This document shows, one piece after another, positions 9,456 through 18,392 of a stretch of 35,061 nt of DNA. The notes beneath the pieces are model-generated. The model was given only the letters and a program-made list of their open reading frames with translations. It was not told the origin of the DNA and did not search any database. Source of the DNA: Hydrogenobaculum sp. (GTDB taxonomy: Bacteria; Aquificota; Aquificia; Aquificales; Aquificaceae); NCBI GenBank assembly GCA_023269915.1, contig JAGDWZ010000022.1, positions 1 through 35,061 of the forward strand. The letters run 5' to 3'. Numbering within the stretch: the first letter of the stretch is position 1; each line of letters starts with the position of its first letter. The translations under genes and the position numbers were made by a program.

Positions 9456-9464
9456 TGATATAAT
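9456..9464 (+). promoter_or_regulatory. Extended -10 promoter (TGATATAAT) of the SucC-like gene
   Basis: TGnTATAAT in the divergent intergenic region, about 30 nt before the start codon. Confidence 0.6.
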
Positions 9465-9495
9465 ATTAGTCAATTTCTAAAGGAGGCAACATCTT

Positions 9496-10767
9496 ATGAA
9501 CCTCTACGAGTTTGAAGCTTACGATAAGATTTTTAAGAAGTACGGCATACCGGTGCTAAATTATATGTATGCCGATCATATCAACGACGATTTGAAGGAT
9601 TTTGCCAATAAGCTTGGCGAATCTGTAGTGAAGTCTCAAGTGCTTGTTGGAAAGCGTGGAAAGGCAGGTGCTGTAAAGCTTTGTAAAACCCCAGAAGAGG
9701 CTATAGAAACCGCCGAAGCTCTTTTGCATTACCCAGTTTACGGTGAGATGCCCGTTGGTATAATACTTTCTGAAAAAGCTAAGATACTAAAAGAGCTATA
9801 CGCTTCTATTACATACTCTACGGAGACAAGAACACCAGTTTTGGTACTCAGCTTAGAAGGTGGTATGGATATAGAAGAAGTCCCGCCAGAAAAAGTTAAA
9901 ACCTTCAAAATAAACCCATTGGAAGGACTATACCCTTATATGGTAAGAGAGTATCTCATGGAAATGGGCTTTCCTAAAGAATACATTGGGGTTTTAAGGG
10001 AGCTATCAGAAGTTATAGCAAACCTTTACAAAGCTTTTTGGGAAACGGAAGCAAAGCTTATAGAGATAAACCCACTTGCCATATGCGATGTAAATGGAAA
10101 GCAAAAAGTATATGCTCTTGATGCTGTGGTAACTATAGATGACGATGCTTCAGTGCCACCTTCTAAGATATACGGTGTTAGAAGCGCTATGAAAAGACCA
10201 CCTACCCAAAGAGAGATAGAGGCATCTTTGATAGATAGAGATGACCATAGAGGCAAAGCTGGTTCTTACGTAGAGATGGATGGTGATATAGCTCTTATGA
10301 CCTTTGGGGGCGGTGGTTCCACGGTTACTATAGAAACTTGTTACAACATAGGCTTAAAACCTGCGAACTTTACAGATATAGGCGGAAACCCACCGGCTGA
10401 AAAGATGTACAAGATAACCCGTATAATACTTTCTAAACCGGGTATAAGAGGTGTGTTGGTCTGTGGTGGTACCGCCAACAATACCCGTATAGACGTAACC
10501 CTTGGCGAAGGTGTAGCCAACGCCATAAGGGATTTGAAAAAAGAAGGTAAACTTGACCCCAACTGGGTATGGGTAGTAAGAAGAAATGGTCCAGAAGCCG
10601 AAAAAGGCCTAAGGATGCTTTACGAGGCTATGAAAGAGTGCGGTGTAAAAGGTGAGATTTACGATTCATCTTTACCTCTTACGGAAGCACCGGTAAGGCT
10701 TAAGTATCTTTTAGAGCATCAAGTAAAATCTGTAGATGATAACGTTGCTGAAGATTTAGGAGTATAA
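9496..10767 (+). CDS. ccsA: SucC-like ATP-grasp subunit, probable citryl-CoA synthetase large subunit
   Basis: MNLYEFEAYDKIFKKYGIPV start and SucC fold, longer than typical SucC (423 aa), divergent C-terminal half; paired with a 329 aa SucD-like subunit. Confidence 0.7.
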   Translation: MNLYEFEAYDKIFKKYGIPVLNYMYADHINDDLKDFANKLGESVVKSQVLVGKRGKAGAVKLCKTPEEAIETAEALLHYPVYGEMPVGIILSEKAKILKELYASITYSTETRTPVLVLSLEGGMDIEEVPPEKVKTFKINPLEGLYPYMVREYLMEMGFPKEYIGVLRELSEVIANLYKAFWETEAKLIEINPLAICDVNGKQKVYALDAVVTIDDDASVPPSKIYGVRSAMKRPPTQREIEASLIDRDDHRGKAGSYVEMDGDIALMTFGGGGSTVTIETCYNIGLKPANFTDIGGNPPAEKMYKITRIILSKPGIRGVLVCGGTANNTRIDVTLGEGVANAIRDLKKEGKLDPNWVWVVRRNGPEAEKGLRMLYEAMKECGVKGEIYDSSLPLTEAPVRLKYLLEHQVKSVDDNVAEDLGV

Positions 10768-10776
10768 GGAGCGTGT

Positions 10777-11766
10777 ATGAAAGGGACTGTTTATTTAAAC
10801 GATAATACGAGGTTTGTGGTAATAGGTATCACAGGAAGAGAAGCTTCTCAGGTGGTTACAGAAACAGAAGCTCTTTACCCTGGTTATATAAAAGCTGGTG
10901 TGACACCCGGAAAAGGCGGTACCAGCGTCGCCAATGTGCCCGTTTACAACACCGTCAAAGAGGCATTGTCTCATCATCCTGAGATAAACGCAGGTCTTAT
11001 ATATGTTCCCCCTGTGTCTGTAAAAGATGCTGTCATTGAGCTTGTAAACAACGGTATAAAGCTTATATACATAATCACTGAGCATGTACCAATAAGGGAT
11101 ACAGCTTACTTCTACAACTATGCCAAAGAAAAAGGCGTTATCATAGTGGGTCCTACTTCTCTTGGTGCAATAGTACCTTCTGTGCCTATAAGAGTTGGTG
11201 CTATTGGCGGTAAAGACCCCTCTATAGCCTATAGACCAGGCGGTCTTGTGATACTTTCAAAATCTGGTGGTCTTACTACCACTACCGCTGAGATGATGAT
11301 GAGAAGAGGCTGGGGTGTTTATACGGCTATTGCCCTTGGTGGAGATGTTATATCTTGCACCACCTTTGAAGATGTTATAAGAAATATATACGATGATCCC
11401 AATGTAAAAGCCCTTATTATCCAAGGCGAAGTGGGTGGTACCTACGAAGAAAACGCAGCTATGGCTATACTAGAGCTTTACAAACAAGGCAAATGGAAAA
11501 TACCAGTAGCCGCTTTTGTAGCGGGAAGATTCCAAGAAAATTTAGAAGGTGTATCCTTTGGTCATGCTGGGGCTATAGTGGAAAGAGGTAAAGGTAAAGC
11601 AAGCACCAAGATAAAACTGTTTAACGAAGTAGGTAAAGAAACGGGTCTTGTAAAAGTAGCAGAGTTTTATCACGATTTACCCACCTGCTTGGAAGAATTA
11701 GGCGTCCCAAGAGATTTTGAAGATACTACCGGGGCTTCTGTAAAACCCCTTTACTCTACTATATGA
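10777..11766 (+). CDS. ccsB: SucD-like subunit, probable citryl-CoA synthetase small subunit
   Basis: VIGITGREASQ, GVTPGKGG, phosphohistidine motif GHAGAIVERGKGKASTKI; 329 aa. Confidence 0.7.
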   Translation: MKGTVYLNDNTRFVVIGITGREASQVVTETEALYPGYIKAGVTPGKGGTSVANVPVYNTVKEALSHHPEINAGLIYVPPVSVKDAVIELVNNGIKLIYIITEHVPIRDTAYFYNYAKEKGVIIVGPTSLGAIVPSVPIRVGAIGGKDPSIAYRPGGLVILSKSGGLTTTTAEMMMRRGWGVYTAIALGGDVISCTTFEDVIRNIYDDPNVKALIIQGEVGGTYEENAAMAILELYKQGKWKIPVAAFVAGRFQENLEGVSFGHAGAIVERGKGKASTKIKLFNEVGKETGLVKVAEFYHDLPTCLEELGVPRDFEDTTGASVKPLYSTI

Positions 11767-11772
11767 AATACC

Positions 11773-11793
11773 ATCCCCTCCTTAGGAGGGGGT
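11773..11793 (+). promoter_or_regulatory. Hairpin sequestering the Shine-Dalgarno of the SMR-like gene
   Basis: CCCCTCC(11775-11781)-TTA-GGAGGGG(11785-11791), extendable by A-T and T-G; ATG at 11795. Confidence 0.6.
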
Positions 11794-11794
11794 T

Positions 11795-12109
11795 ATGATA
11801 TACTGGTTAGCTCTTTTTTTGGCCCTTTTTCTAAATGCTTTTTCAAATATTGCCGTAAAAATTGGTGCTATTAAAAGCTCAAAACTTTTTATATTGGCTG
11901 GTCTTATGGGTTTTGGTATTCAATTTTTGTTTTACGCTTTTGCTCTAAAGAAGATAAATTTAAGCATAGCCTATCCTATTATGGTGGGCAGTGGTTTTGT
12001 GATTATAAGCCTATTTTCTTATCTTTATCTAAAAGAACACATGAATATATACGATTTTGTTGGTATGTTTCTTATATTTGTTGGTGTTTTGCTTATAAGT
12101 GTAAGATAA
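11795..12109 (+). CDS. SMR/EamA-type small four-helix membrane transporter
   Basis: 104 aa, four hydrophobic helices, LKKINLSIAYPIMVGSGFVIISLFSYLYLKEHM typical of SMR/DMT proteins. Confidence 0.8.
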   Translation: MIYWLALFLALFLNAFSNIAVKIGAIKSSKLFILAGLMGFGIQFLFYAFALKKINLSIAYPIMVGSGFVIISLFSYLYLKEHMNIYDFVGMFLIFVGVLLISVR

Positions 12110-12119
12110 AATATTTATA

Positions 12120-15100
12120 ATGAAGAAGTTTCTAAGAATTTTGGTGTTTGTTTTAGCACTTTATTTTCTCGTTTTAAACCCTTTATACTTTATATACAAA
12201 CACCATATACGCTTTGGTTATCAAGATAGAAGCTTTTACGTTAAAAATTTGGCTTTTAAAATAGATGGTAAAAGCATAAAAATAAAAAAACTAACATTTT
12301 ATAGGCTTGGCATTGGTATAAAAGGATTTTCTTACAACTCAAAACCAAGGTTTTTTTACCTAAAAGACGGAGATTTGTATTTTTATAAAAAGCATATATA
12401 CGCCGATATCAACGAACTAAACATAATCTTTGTATCTCAAAACAACAAACCCTCCAACGTTCCAAATTTTAACTTAAAGCTTTACGAAAAGTTTTATAAA
12501 ATACTTCATGTAGATGTGAAAAATCTTTATATAGCTGGTGCGGATAGATTTTCCAACAACGCTTTTGCAATATTTATACCCCATGCTAGCCTTAAAGATG
12601 GTATTCTTCATACAAAAGACTATGCTCGTTATATTTATCTTAGCAAAAGCTCAAGACAAGAGGTTTTTGTATATGTCCCAAGAGCTTATTTAAAAGATGG
12701 TTATTTTGTAGCAAAAGATGTAAACGCTGTATCTTCGTTGTTTGATTTTAATGTAAACTTTTGGTGGTCTCATAGAATAGGTAAGGCTATAGCTTCTGGT
12801 TTTATCATGCCTATTAAAACACCAGTTTTTTCTACATCTACTTTAAAGGGTGTTTTATACGCTTTTATAAAAAATAAAAATGTTGATTTTACATCAAACA
12901 TGAAAATAGACAACATATATATACCAAAGCTAAAACCTGTAAAAAATGCATCTTTTAACATTAAAGGTTATGCTTATCCTAAAAAGGGTGTATCTTTTAA
13001 CGGGGTTTTAAAAAGTCCTTTGGCGGAGCTCAATATAGATTATACAGATAAGCACAACGATTTTGATATAAATATAAAAAATCTTCATCTGTCAAACAAA
13101 GACATAGTCTCAAACCTAAAATATCCTATAGATTTATACGCTGGGGGTAAGCTATTTTACAGCATAGACAACAAAATACTAAATTTAGATCTAAAGCTTT
13201 CAAACGTTAGAGTTTACAAATATGCCTTTGGTATGGGGTTTTTAAAAGGAATCCTTGATTTTAAAAAAGAAAACGCCGGTAGCCTGTACTACTCGCTCTA
13301 CGGAAAACAAAGTCTAAAAGGAGATATCGTATTTAACAAACACCGCATTTTAACAAACCTTAATCTTTTTGATTTTTACGCGTCTTACAACAAGATAAGA
13401 GCAAACATAAGTGGACTTTTGGAGGTAAGCCTTTATCCAGAGTTTTTTGCAGAAGGTTTTCTAAACGCATCATCTATAAGTTTACCCTATGTAAATATTG
13501 GTTCTTTGCCTATATACTTATCTTATAAAAACAACATCTTTAAAGTATCGAGCAACTCCTCTTATATGGATGCTTTCTTTGTATATCAAAACAACATCTT
13601 AAACGGCTATATAAAACCAAAACATATCATGATTTACAAGTATATAAAAGATACTATATATACTGCTGATATTTCAGGTGGTATGCTAAATATAGCAAAT
13701 AACAACATAGATATAAACAACGTAGGTTTTAGCGCTTCAAATTCAAAAAATCTCTACGCTGTTGGTGTTGTGAATGGGTCTGGTGATTTTAAAAACATCT
13801 CTGGAAATATAACAATATCAAAGGCAAACTATAGATTTTTGAAAAACATAAAGGGAAATGTATATTTTTCTTATCAAAACAACATGCTTAAGCTAAAACC
13901 TACGTTGCAAGAGCAAAACTTTTTACTTACTTCAAATTTAAATATATCAAAGACTATAAGCTTTAACGCAAAGCTAATTGGTCAAAACAAGATTTTAAAC
14001 GTGGATTTAGCTTTAAACGGTACCGTTGATAGCGAGGAGAATATAAGCGCTCTTGGTTTTATAGTTTATAAAGGTGTTAAAATCCCTATAAACTTTTATA
14101 TAAAAAACAACAACGGTATATACACCATGTATGGTAAAGGTTTTGACATAAGTTATAAAAACCTTTATATAAAGCTTGCTAATCTAAGCGGAAGTTCTCA
14201 AAAGGACGGTAATATAGTATGGACAACCGATGGATTTAAAGTATATCTTTACCACCAACCTATTTTAGAAAGCTCTGTAATAAATGGTGTTTTGGGTTTA
14301 AAACCGTTTTATCTAAAGTCAAACACATCAAATATAAAGGGGCTTTTAAAAGGAAGCTTTTATTTTGGATACGATAAGAAGTTTTATATAAGCTCAAACG
14401 GTGTTATGGATATAGACGACACGCTTGCTTTTATAAAATCAAAACTTCCGTTTTTATTGGCAGGGCACATAGACTATGCTCTTAATATAGACGATAAAGA
14501 TATAAATATATATTTTAAAAGCCCAAAACCAGTTTTACTTCTTTCAAAATATCTATCTTTACCTCTTTATAGCGATATAAACCTTGATATCAAAACTTCA
14601 AAAGATGGTTATTTTACACCTGTAAACCTTATGTTTTCGTCTTCTGATGGTAAGCATTCTATAGCTTTTGATATAAAAGCCTCTAAACATAATATTTATA
14701 TAGGTTCTTCTTTGAGAAGTTTACCCGTTTATGTATATTCAAAGAACGGTTATTATCAGGGATTTTTGAACGGTTTTGTAAATACAAATTACGTTTTTAA
14801 AAATCTCTCTTCATTTATAAATGTAAATGGTTCTATTAATCCAGAGGGGCTTATTTACATCAAAAGTTTTTCAATGCCATCTTCTTATGGAAGCTCTTCG
14901 AAAATCCCTAAAAACCTTAATATGAACATAGATATTAAAAGCTTGACACCAATTACCGTGATGCTACCAGAGGGTAATATATACGCTGGCATAGAAGGGG
15001 TGGCCTTTGCAAAAAATGGGAATCTTGGTTATAATCTAAACTTAAAGGCTTTTGGTGGTGAGCTTACTTACTCTAACAAAACCTTTTATGTAAGGTATGG

Positions 15101-15635
15101 AATGCTAAAATTAAATAATACCAAAAAATATGTAAACGTGCTTTTGATGTCGCCAGGAGACTCTTACAACACGTACATATCGCTGGTGGGAGATTTGTCT
15201 GATCCTACCTTTAACATATATTCAAATCCTCCTATGCCAAAAAACCAGCTTTTGTCTTCTTTTATACTAAACAAATCTGGTCTTACAGCGCTTCCAATAA
15301 ACGCTATGGCTAGAAAACTATCGAAGTATTCGCCCTCTGGTTTGGCAAGTAGCATCTTTGGTACAAATGTAAACTTAAGCGTATACCCAAGCCAGAGTGC
15401 AAACGGCAATCTAAATACAAATATGGATATAGAGAAAAAAATCTCTAAAAATATAAAACTAAAAGCTCATATAAGCACCAGCCAAAACCCGTTGGATACT
15501 TACTACGGAGGTTCTATTAAGCTTACCCCAAACACATCTATGGAATTTCAAATGTATGGAAACGGCTCAACTCAAGCTGACATGTCTTACGAAAGGCGTT
15601 TTGATTTGGATAGCGGCATACCTGCTGGAAGATGA
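12120..15635 (+). CDS. TamB-like translocation/assembly module protein
   Basis: 1171 aa, one N-terminal TM, long beta-rich repetitive body, C-terminal region like DUF490/TamB (GGELTYSNKTFYVRYGMLKLNN... SYERRFDLDSG). Confidence 0.7.
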   Translation: MKKFLRILVFVLALYFLVLNPLYFIYKHHIRFGYQDRSFYVKNLAFKIDGKSIKIKKLTFYRLGIGIKGFSYNSKPRFFYLKDGDLYFYKKHIYADINELNIIFVSQNNKPSNVPNFNLKLYEKFYKILHVDVKNLYIAGADRFSNNAFAIFIPHASLKDGILHTKDYARYIYLSKSSRQEVFVYVPRAYLKDGYFVAKDVNAVSSLFDFNVNFWWSHRIGKAIASGFIMPIKTPVFSTSTLKGVLYAFIKNKNVDFTSNMKIDNIYIPKLKPVKNASFNIKGYAYPKKGVSFNGVLKSPLAELNIDYTDKHNDFDINIKNLHLSNKDIVSNLKYPIDLYAGGKLFYSIDNKILNLDLKLSNVRVYKYAFGMGFLKGILDFKKENAGSLYYSLYGKQSLKGDIVFNKHRILTNLNLFDFYASYNKIRANISGLLEVSLYPEFFAEGFLNASSISLPYVNIGSLPIYLSYKNNIFKVSSNSSYMDAFFVYQNNILNGYIKPKHIMIYKYIKDTIYTADISGGMLNIANNNIDINNVGFSASNSKNLYAVGVVNGSGDFKNISGNITISKANYRFLKNIKGNVYFSYQNNMLKLKPTLQEQNFLLTSNLNISKTISFNAKLIGQNKILNVDLALNGTVDSEENISALGFIVYKGVKIPINFYIKNNNGIYTMYGKGFDISYKNLYIKLANLSGSSQKDGNIVWTTDGFKVYLYHQPILESSVINGVLGLKPFYLKSNTSNIKGLLKGSFYFGYDKKFYISSNGVMDIDDTLAFIKSKLPFLLAGHIDYALNIDDKDINIYFKSPKPVLLLSKYLSLPLYSDINLDIKTSKDGYFTPVNLMFSSSDGKHSIAFDIKASKHNIYIGSSLRSLPVYVYSKNGYYQGFLNGFVNTNYVFKNLSSFINVNGSINPEGLIYIKSFSMPSSYGSSSKIPKNLNMNIDIKSLTPITVMLPEGNIYAGIEGVAFAKNGNLGYNLNLKAFGGELTYSNKTFYVRYGMLKLNNTKKYVNVLLMSPGDSYNTYISLVGDLSDPTFNIYSNPPMPKNQLLSSFILNKSGLTALPINAMARKLSKYSPSGLASSIFGTNVNLSVYPSQSANGNLNTNMDIEKKISKNIKLKAHISTSQNPLDTYYGGSIKLTPNTSMEFQMYGNGSTQADMSYERRFDLDSGIPAGR

Positions 15636-18016
15636 TGGAAGAGCTAGAAAAACCGATTTCTATTATAAAAGAAATGCTCTCAAGCGATATAAAGCTAGAG
15701 CGTGCAAAAGGTTTTGGGGCTTATCTTAGCAATGCATTAAAACCATATATATCAGAAAGCCTTTATAAAAGCCTAAATATCATAGATGAACTTTCCAAAG
15801 AAAAGAAAAAAGCTCTTTTAGAGCAAATACTAAGCGAGTTAGACGCTTTCAAGGGCACTATTTTACACAAGCCTGCCAAACATTTAAGAAGCTTGAGAGA
15901 TTTAAACATATCAATAGACGATATGGATTTTCTAAATAAAAACCAGAAAAAAATACTTCGAGGAAGCGATTTAAACACCTTGATAGATATACTTTGGTAT
16001 TTTCCATACAACTATGAAAATAGACTTGTTTTAAAGTCTATATCCTCTTTGCCTATTGATGCTCAAGGGGCTATTTTGGTAAAAATAGAAAACATTACCT
16101 ACGACGAAAAAGAAAAATTCCCTTTTACCATAACAACCACAGACGGCAAGTTAAAGCTTTTTTTAAAGTTTAAAGTAAAAGATAAATCTGTAATGGGCTG
16201 GTATCAAAAAGGGCAAAGTATAGTGGTTTACGGCACGCTAAAAGAGTTTAGAGGCCAAAGGTACATGGTCCATCCAAAAATATTTAGCGATTCTTCAAAA
16301 GAGATAGATGTCATAAAACCAGTATATCCATTGGAGAGGTTTGAAAATCCAGAAGATATGATTGCCTCTTCTCAAAAAAGAAGAAAGCTTTTGGAAAGCG
16401 CTATAAAAAGCGTATTAAACTATTACAAAGACTATTGGCAAAACCTTCAGGATATACTACCAGAGGAGTTTTTAAAAGAAAACGATTTGATACCTCTTTC
16501 TTTGGCTTTTAAGATAATACACGCCGAAGATTACTTTAAAGACTTTAAAAGCTTTGAGTCTATGCTATCAAAAGCCAAAAAACGGTTTTTATACGAAGAG
16601 ATTTTTATGTTTGAACTTGCTATGTTAAAACGAAGGTCTTTGGTAAAGTCCCTTAGCGCATACCAAATAAATGCTGATCCGGATGAAATAATAAAGGAAG
16701 TGCAGTCTAAAATAAGCTTTTCTCTTACAAACGCTCAAAAACGGGCTATAAAAGAGATAGTTGCAGATATGAACTCTACAAAACCAATGAGCAGACTTTT
16801 ACAAGGAGACGTAGGTAGCGGTAAGACCCTTGTGGCTATAGCGAGTGCTTTAGCGGTGGTTAAAAATGGCTTGCAAGTGGCTCTTATGGTGCCCACTGAA
16901 ATACTTGCGAATCAGCATTATAAAAATTTTCACGAGTTTTTTAAAAACATAGGTTATAGAGTAGGGCTTTTAACATCTTCTACTTCAAAAAAAGACATAC
17001 ATAAGCTAATATCTATTGGAGAAATTGATATAGTGATAGGTACCCACGCTTTAGTGCAAGAAAAAGTAAAGTTTAAAAACTTAGGACTTGCCATAATAGA
17101 TGAACAGCATCGTTTTGGTGTGGCTCAGAGGCAAAACCTCCTTGAAAAAAACAACAACTTTATGCCTCATCTTCTTTACATGAGCGCTACCCCTATTCCT
17201 AGGACCATTGCTATGGGTATATTTGGGGATCTTGACATATCGGTTTTAGATGAAATGCCATCGATGAGAAAACCCGTAAAAACAGCCGTTTTATACTCTG
17301 ACCATCAAAAGGATATGGACTTTCTTATAAATCATATAAAAAAAGAGTTGGCACAAGGAAACAAAGTTTATATAGTATATCCTCTTATAGAAGAGTCTGA
17401 AAAGCTTGATTTAAAAGCAGCCCAAACCGAGTATGAAAAATGGAAAAATCTCTTTAAAGACTACAAGGTTTTGCTTTTGCATGGACGTATGAGCGACAGC
17501 GAGAAATCAAGCATTATGGAAGAGTTTAAAGAAAGCGGTCATATATTGGTATCCACCACCGTCATAGAAGTAGGTATAGATGTAAAAGATGCCACCACCA
17601 TAGTGATAGAAGATGCCCATAGGTTTGGCTTATCACAGTTGCACCAATTAAGAGGAAGAGTAGGAAGAGGCGATAAAGAAGGATATTGCTTTTTGTTGGT
17701 AAACAGCACTTTTATTAAAAGCCAAAAACTAACAGAGCAAAACGCAACGTTAAAAAGACTTCGCATAATGACCAAAACAAGGGACGGCTTTGAGATATCT
17801 TTAGAAGATTTAAAACTAAGAGGTCCTGGCGATGTACTTGGTCTTTCCCAATCTGGGTATTTTCAATTTAACTTTGCGGATTTAAAAAACGAAGAACATC
17901 TAAAACTCATGTCTTTCATAAGAGAAGCGTTGCCAAAGTATAAAAAATCAATCAGTGAAGACCTTATTTGGCTTATAAACAAAAAATATATGGATAACAA
18001 GATCACCCTTGCTTAG
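15632..18016 (+). CDS. recG: ATP-dependent DNA helicase RecG
   Basis: LLQGDVGSGKTLVA, DEQHRFGVAQR, MSATPIPRT, QLRGRVGRG motifs; N-terminal wedge domain. Confidence 0.97.
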   Translation: MMEELEKPISIIKEMLSSDIKLERAKGFGAYLSNALKPYISESLYKSLNIIDELSKEKKKALLEQILSELDAFKGTILHKPAKHLRSLRDLNISIDDMDFLNKNQKKILRGSDLNTLIDILWYFPYNYENRLVLKSISSLPIDAQGAILVKIENITYDEKEKFPFTITTTDGKLKLFLKFKVKDKSVMGWYQKGQSIVVYGTLKEFRGQRYMVHPKIFSDSSKEIDVIKPVYPLERFENPEDMIASSQKRRKLLESAIKSVLNYYKDYWQNLQDILPEEFLKENDLIPLSLAFKIIHAEDYFKDFKSFESMLSKAKKRFLYEEIFMFELAMLKRRSLVKSLSAYQINADPDEIIKEVQSKISFSLTNAQKRAIKEIVADMNSTKPMSRLLQGDVGSGKTLVAIASALAVVKNGLQVALMVPTEILANQHYKNFHEFFKNIGYRVGLLTSSTSKKDIHKLISIGEIDIVIGTHALVQEKVKFKNLGLAIIDEQHRFGVAQRQNLLEKNNNFMPHLLYMSATPIPRTIAMGIFGDLDISVLDEMPSMRKPVKTAVLYSDHQKDMDFLINHIKKELAQGNKVYIVYPLIEESEKLDLKAAQTEYEKWKNLFKDYKVLLLHGRMSDSEKSSIMEEFKESGHILVSTTVIEVGIDVKDATTIVIEDAHRFGLSQLHQLRGRVGRGDKEGYCFLLVNSTFIKSQKLTEQNATLKRLRIMTKTRDGFEISLEDLKLRGPGDVLGLSQSGYFQFNFADLKNEEHLKLMSFIREALPKYKKSISEDLIWLINKKYMDNKITLA

Positions 18017-18392
18017 AAAACATATTTAATATATCTTCTTTTTTCTTCACACCTATAAAAGCGTTTATGATTTTACCTTTTTCTAACAAGACCGTGGTCG
18101 GCGTACCCATTATACCTATCTCTTGAACAAGTTTTGCTCCTTCTTTGGTAAACACGTCTATTTTTCTTACCTTTACTTCTTTGATAGAATCTATTATAGG
18201 TGCCATCACCTTACAGGCCCCGCAGTTTTCCGAGTAAAAGTACAGTATTAGCTTTTTCTCATTTTTGAACTCGTTTAACGTAGCGCCTTTTAACTTGTTC
18301 ATTTTATAGTATGCTAAAAGCCTTAAACCTATTACAAAAATCAAGAACAGCGTTAGAAATATAGCAATAAGCGTTATAATAGCCTTCATCAT
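18003..18392 (-). CDS. Membrane-anchored thioredoxin-like protein
   Basis: N-terminal TM and YFYSENCGACKVMAPIIDS ... GIMGTPTTVLLEKGKI. Confidence 0.88.
   Translation of the reverse strand: MMKAIITLIAIFLTLFLIFVIGLRLLAYYKMNKLKGATLNEFKNEKKLILYFYSENCGACKVMAPIIDSIKEVKVRKIDVFTKEGAKLVQEIGIMGTPTTVLLEKGKIINAFIGVKKKEDILNMFSKQG

Noticed and set aside
11773-11793. Rho-independent terminator after the SucD-like gene
   Set aside because: Strong stem but no T-tract, and its 3' arm is the SD of the next gene.
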